64,000 nucleotides of DNA from NCBI RefSeq assembly GCF_010820665.1, contig NZ_JAAIKC010000001.1, forward strand, positions 372,001-436,000, written 5' to 3'. Positions 62,457 through 64,000 of the stretch are shown in pieces. Position 1 is the first letter of the stretch, and each line of letters opens with the position of its first letter. The notes beneath the pieces were generated by a model, which did not search any database, had not been told where the DNA came from, and worked only from the letters and a program-made list of their open reading frames with translations. The DNA is from Paenibacillus sp. SYP-B3998. Lineage in GTDB: Bacteria > Bacillota > Bacilli > Paenibacillales > NBRC-103111. A program made the position numbers and the translations under genes.

Positions 62457-62502
62457 AAAGAGAAAACCCAGTGCTGGACTGAGCACTGGGTTTTCTCTTT
62501 CA
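62457..62502. terminator. Bidirectional terminator between convergent genes
   Basis: Long near-perfect arms around AGAGAAAACCCAGTGC (62459-62474) and GCACTGGGTTTTCTCT (62482-62497) with flanking A and T tracts, serving the + gene at 62005 and the - gene ending at 62528. Confidence 0.88.
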
Positions 62503-62527
62503 ATTTAGTCGTAGCACCCGTGAATTT

Positions 62528-63484
62528 CTATGAAGAACTTCCAATGGTGAAAGTGTTTACCCAATTATATTCATCTCCTATGAAATCATCCCAGGAAATT
62601 GAAAGGTAGTTTAACGCAGCCCTCACTACAGCGCTAGAGTAAGGATGAGCATAAGAAGAAATGAAGGTACCTGTTTGGCTTTTATTACCAACTGGTATTC
62701 GCACTTCATCATGGAGTGCTCCCCATTGTTTGCATACAGATCCATAAAGTTCAAACTTCGATTGGCTTCCACCAATTGAAAGCTTTATATCGTCATTTGG
62801 ATCATAAGGAATCTGCTGTGTAGAAGGATTTAAGCAGTTATTCTGATAATTGTGCGCTCCGTTAGTGGTTACTCTGGTAGTATGAGACTGCCATGCTTGT
62901 CCTACAGAATCTTCATAATTGAAATTAGGGGGACCATTCCAGTTGTAAGACGTATAGTAGTCATATTTATACTCTGCCCCATTTGTTGTGGTTCCGAGAT
63001 AAAAGAGATATGCTTTTGCGCTGAATATACCATCTGAAACAGATCCCATGCTCAAAACAGAAACAGGTCGATCTAATTTTAAATTTTTCTCATCATTTTT
63101 ACGTATACGATCAATGTCTTCTTTATTTTCAGGCGTAACAATATGCTGGTTACCTTCTCTATCTCTATAAATTTGTTTCTTCTCTGAGTTTAACTCTACC
63201 TTGACTCCACCGCGGGAAACTAAATTCTGCTTGAATTCGAGGGGGAAATCTTTAAGATCTGAATTCTGAACATTCATTTCTCGTAAAATTTTATCAACTT
63301 GGACTTCTGTCAATTTTGATACATTAGGAATCGGAACTATACGGCCATCCTTGTGCTTTACGATTTTGATACCGGGTTCAATTTCAAGCTGCAGATCTGA
63401 ATTTTCTGATGTTGCAAAAGCAGAAGGCACAAGAGATACTAAAAGCAATGCGGTTGCGGCGATGGTTGATACGATTTTTTTCAT
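62528..63484 (-). CDS. Secreted protein of unknown function
   Basis: A 318-residue protein with a clear signal peptide (MKKIVSTIAATALLLVSLVP, cleavage near SAFA). A charged region with Lys/Asp/Glu (~25-140) precedes a C-terminal domain rich in Tyr, Trp, Asn and Gly (~150-318) with two cysteines (NNCLNPSTQ and GSVCKQWGA) that could form a disulphide. The C-terminal domain might resemble extracellular YolA/YrpD-type proteins of Bacillus, but the match is weak. I chose ATG 63484 because it begins the signal peptide; the longer frame from 63523 adds 13 residues before it. Confidence 0.65.
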   Translation of the reverse strand: MKKIVSTIAATALLLVSLVPSAFATSENSDLQLEIEPGIKIVKHKDGRIVPIPNVSKLTEVQVDKILREMNVQNSDLKDFPLEFKQNLVSRGGVKVELNSEKKQIYRDREGNQHIVTPENKEDIDRIRKNDEKNLKLDRPVSVLSMGSVSDGIFSAKAYLFYLGTTTNGAEYKYDYYTSYNWNGPPNFNYEDSVGQAWQSHTTRVTTNGAHNYQNNCLNPSTQQIPYDPNDDIKLSIGGSQSKFELYGSVCKQWGALHDEVRIPVGNKSQTGTFISSYAHPYSSAVVRAALNYLSISWDDFIGDEYNWVNTFTIGSSS

Positions 63485-63865
63485 ATAAATATCTCTTATT
63501 CCATTTAGTGGGTTATTTATCATTTATAGTATAACTTATATTTCTATATATTGGCAATATATGATTTTAATATATGATAGAATCAAAATTTATCATGGAG
63601 CATTTCCGGCGAACCTGTTACCAAGTGCCAACTTGTAATATCGGAAATTGGTAACGTTATCCCAGTCTATGAGCTATTTTTACATATTAACCTGAATTAC
63701 GAAAGTCCGTTTTAGCTAGGAGTATCCTAGAAGCTGTTTAGGAAATCGGTGGTAACAATGGTGATTTAGATGATGGAATTCAGGGATTATTCCTTCTCAG
63801 GGCAGACTTTCCCCCTCCCCATTAGAGCGGTCTACTCAATTTCCATGTTATGTTGTTTGAAAATT
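63485..63865. other. Gene-free stretch beside a transposase end
   Basis: The first ~110 bp are very AT-rich and include repeated ATATATGAT-like segments, probably the promoter of the secreted-protein gene. The rest has no convincing frame. AACCTGAATTACGAAAGTCC (63690-63709) could be a terminal repeat of the neighbouring insertion sequence, but its partner lies outside the window. Confidence 0.35.
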
Positions 63866-64000
63866 TCATTCCAGTAAGACTACCTTATTGGCGATTCGTT
63901 GCCATGAATGCCGATTAAAAAAGTCATTTGCAAGTTTCAGCACAATTCTACGACTGTGCTGAACCATGACACCAGCGCACTGGAAGAATTCCAAGCGAAA
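63866..64000 (-). mobile_element. Transposase C-terminal fragment, IS1380-like
   Basis: A minus-strand frame enters from the window edge and stops at 63866-63868, giving 44 residues. It starts FRLEFFQCAGVMVQHSRRIV and continues LKLANDFFNRHSWQRIANKV. The CAG-x-M/L-V-x-H-x-R-R-x-x-L-K-L pattern is that of the C-terminal end of IS1380-type transposases. The rest of the gene, and thus whether it is intact, is outside the window. Confidence 0.6.

Noticed and set aside
1..64000. tRNA, rRNA and prophage genes
   Set aside because: I found no cloverleaf-like sequence with a conserved T-loop, no rRNA stretch and no phage structural or integrase gene.

Overview
The window looks like chromosomal DNA of a low-to-mid-GC Gram-positive, spore-former-type bacterium, most likely Paenibacillus or a close relative. 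The evidence is strong AGGAGG-like ribosome sites, sigma-A promoters, lipoproteins in place of periplasmic proteins, LplA/LplB/YtcP-type sugar transporters paired with YesM/YesN two-component systems, a guanine riboswitch ahead of xpt-pbuX, and many TetR/MarR/AraC regulators. The species call is an inference; no rRNA or marker gene is present.

Region 1 (1-14.9 kb) is the distal part of a surface-polysaccharide or glycoprotein-glycan cluster on the + strand. It holds a partial PglF/CapD-type dehydratase, a Wzx flippase, glycosyltransferases, a Wzy-like membrane protein, an O-acetyltransferase, a UDP-glucuronate epimerase, a glycosyltransferase fused to an initiating phosphoglycosyl transferase, PglD- and PglE-like enzymes, GalU and Ugd. 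The dehydratase, aminotransferase, acetyltransferase and transferase together predict UDP-N,N'-diacetylbacillosamine as initiating sugar, with GlcA/GalA donors also made. A VanZ-like protein, a membrane-anchored protein and a secreted KDKPD-repeat protein follow.

Region 2 (15-27.7 kb) holds small regulated units: TetR plus hydrolase; OsmC; a Fur-controlled siderophore uptake locus whose AraC regulator reads in frame into the substrate-binding lipoprotein; a TetR/MFS pair around two palindromic operators; a YoaP-like acetyltransferase; an MBL hydrolase and MarR regulator sharing a palindrome; SIMPL and small-multidrug-export proteins.

Region 3 (27.9-39.5 kb) holds an adaptor-TetR-RND efflux operon, xpt-pbuX behind what reads as a tandem guanine/PRPP riboswitch, a putAbiC-like membrane protein between two related terminators, a CcdC-like protein, a GT2-PlsY pair and a wrecked nitronate monooxygenase gene.

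Region 4 (39.5-52.8 kb) is a glycan-use locus. On the minus strand are a metallophosphoesterase, a DUF4091 protein and a 5'-truncated phosphodiesterase. On the plus strand are two ABC permeases, a binding lipoprotein, a YesM/YesN pair, a Gfo/Idh/MocA oxidoreductase and a GH29 fucosidase. Two copies of a ~70-bp element with direct repeats 22 bp apart, each abutting a -35 box, lie ahead of the permease and oxidoreductase genes and probably mark the YesN-like regulator's targets.

Region 5 (53-64 kb) holds a PotABCD-type ABC transporter interleaved with a nucleoside hydrolase and adenine deaminase (a likely purine salvage operon), a frameshifted MFS pseudogene, two unrecognised small or secreted proteins and the C-terminal end of a transposase gene running off the window edge.
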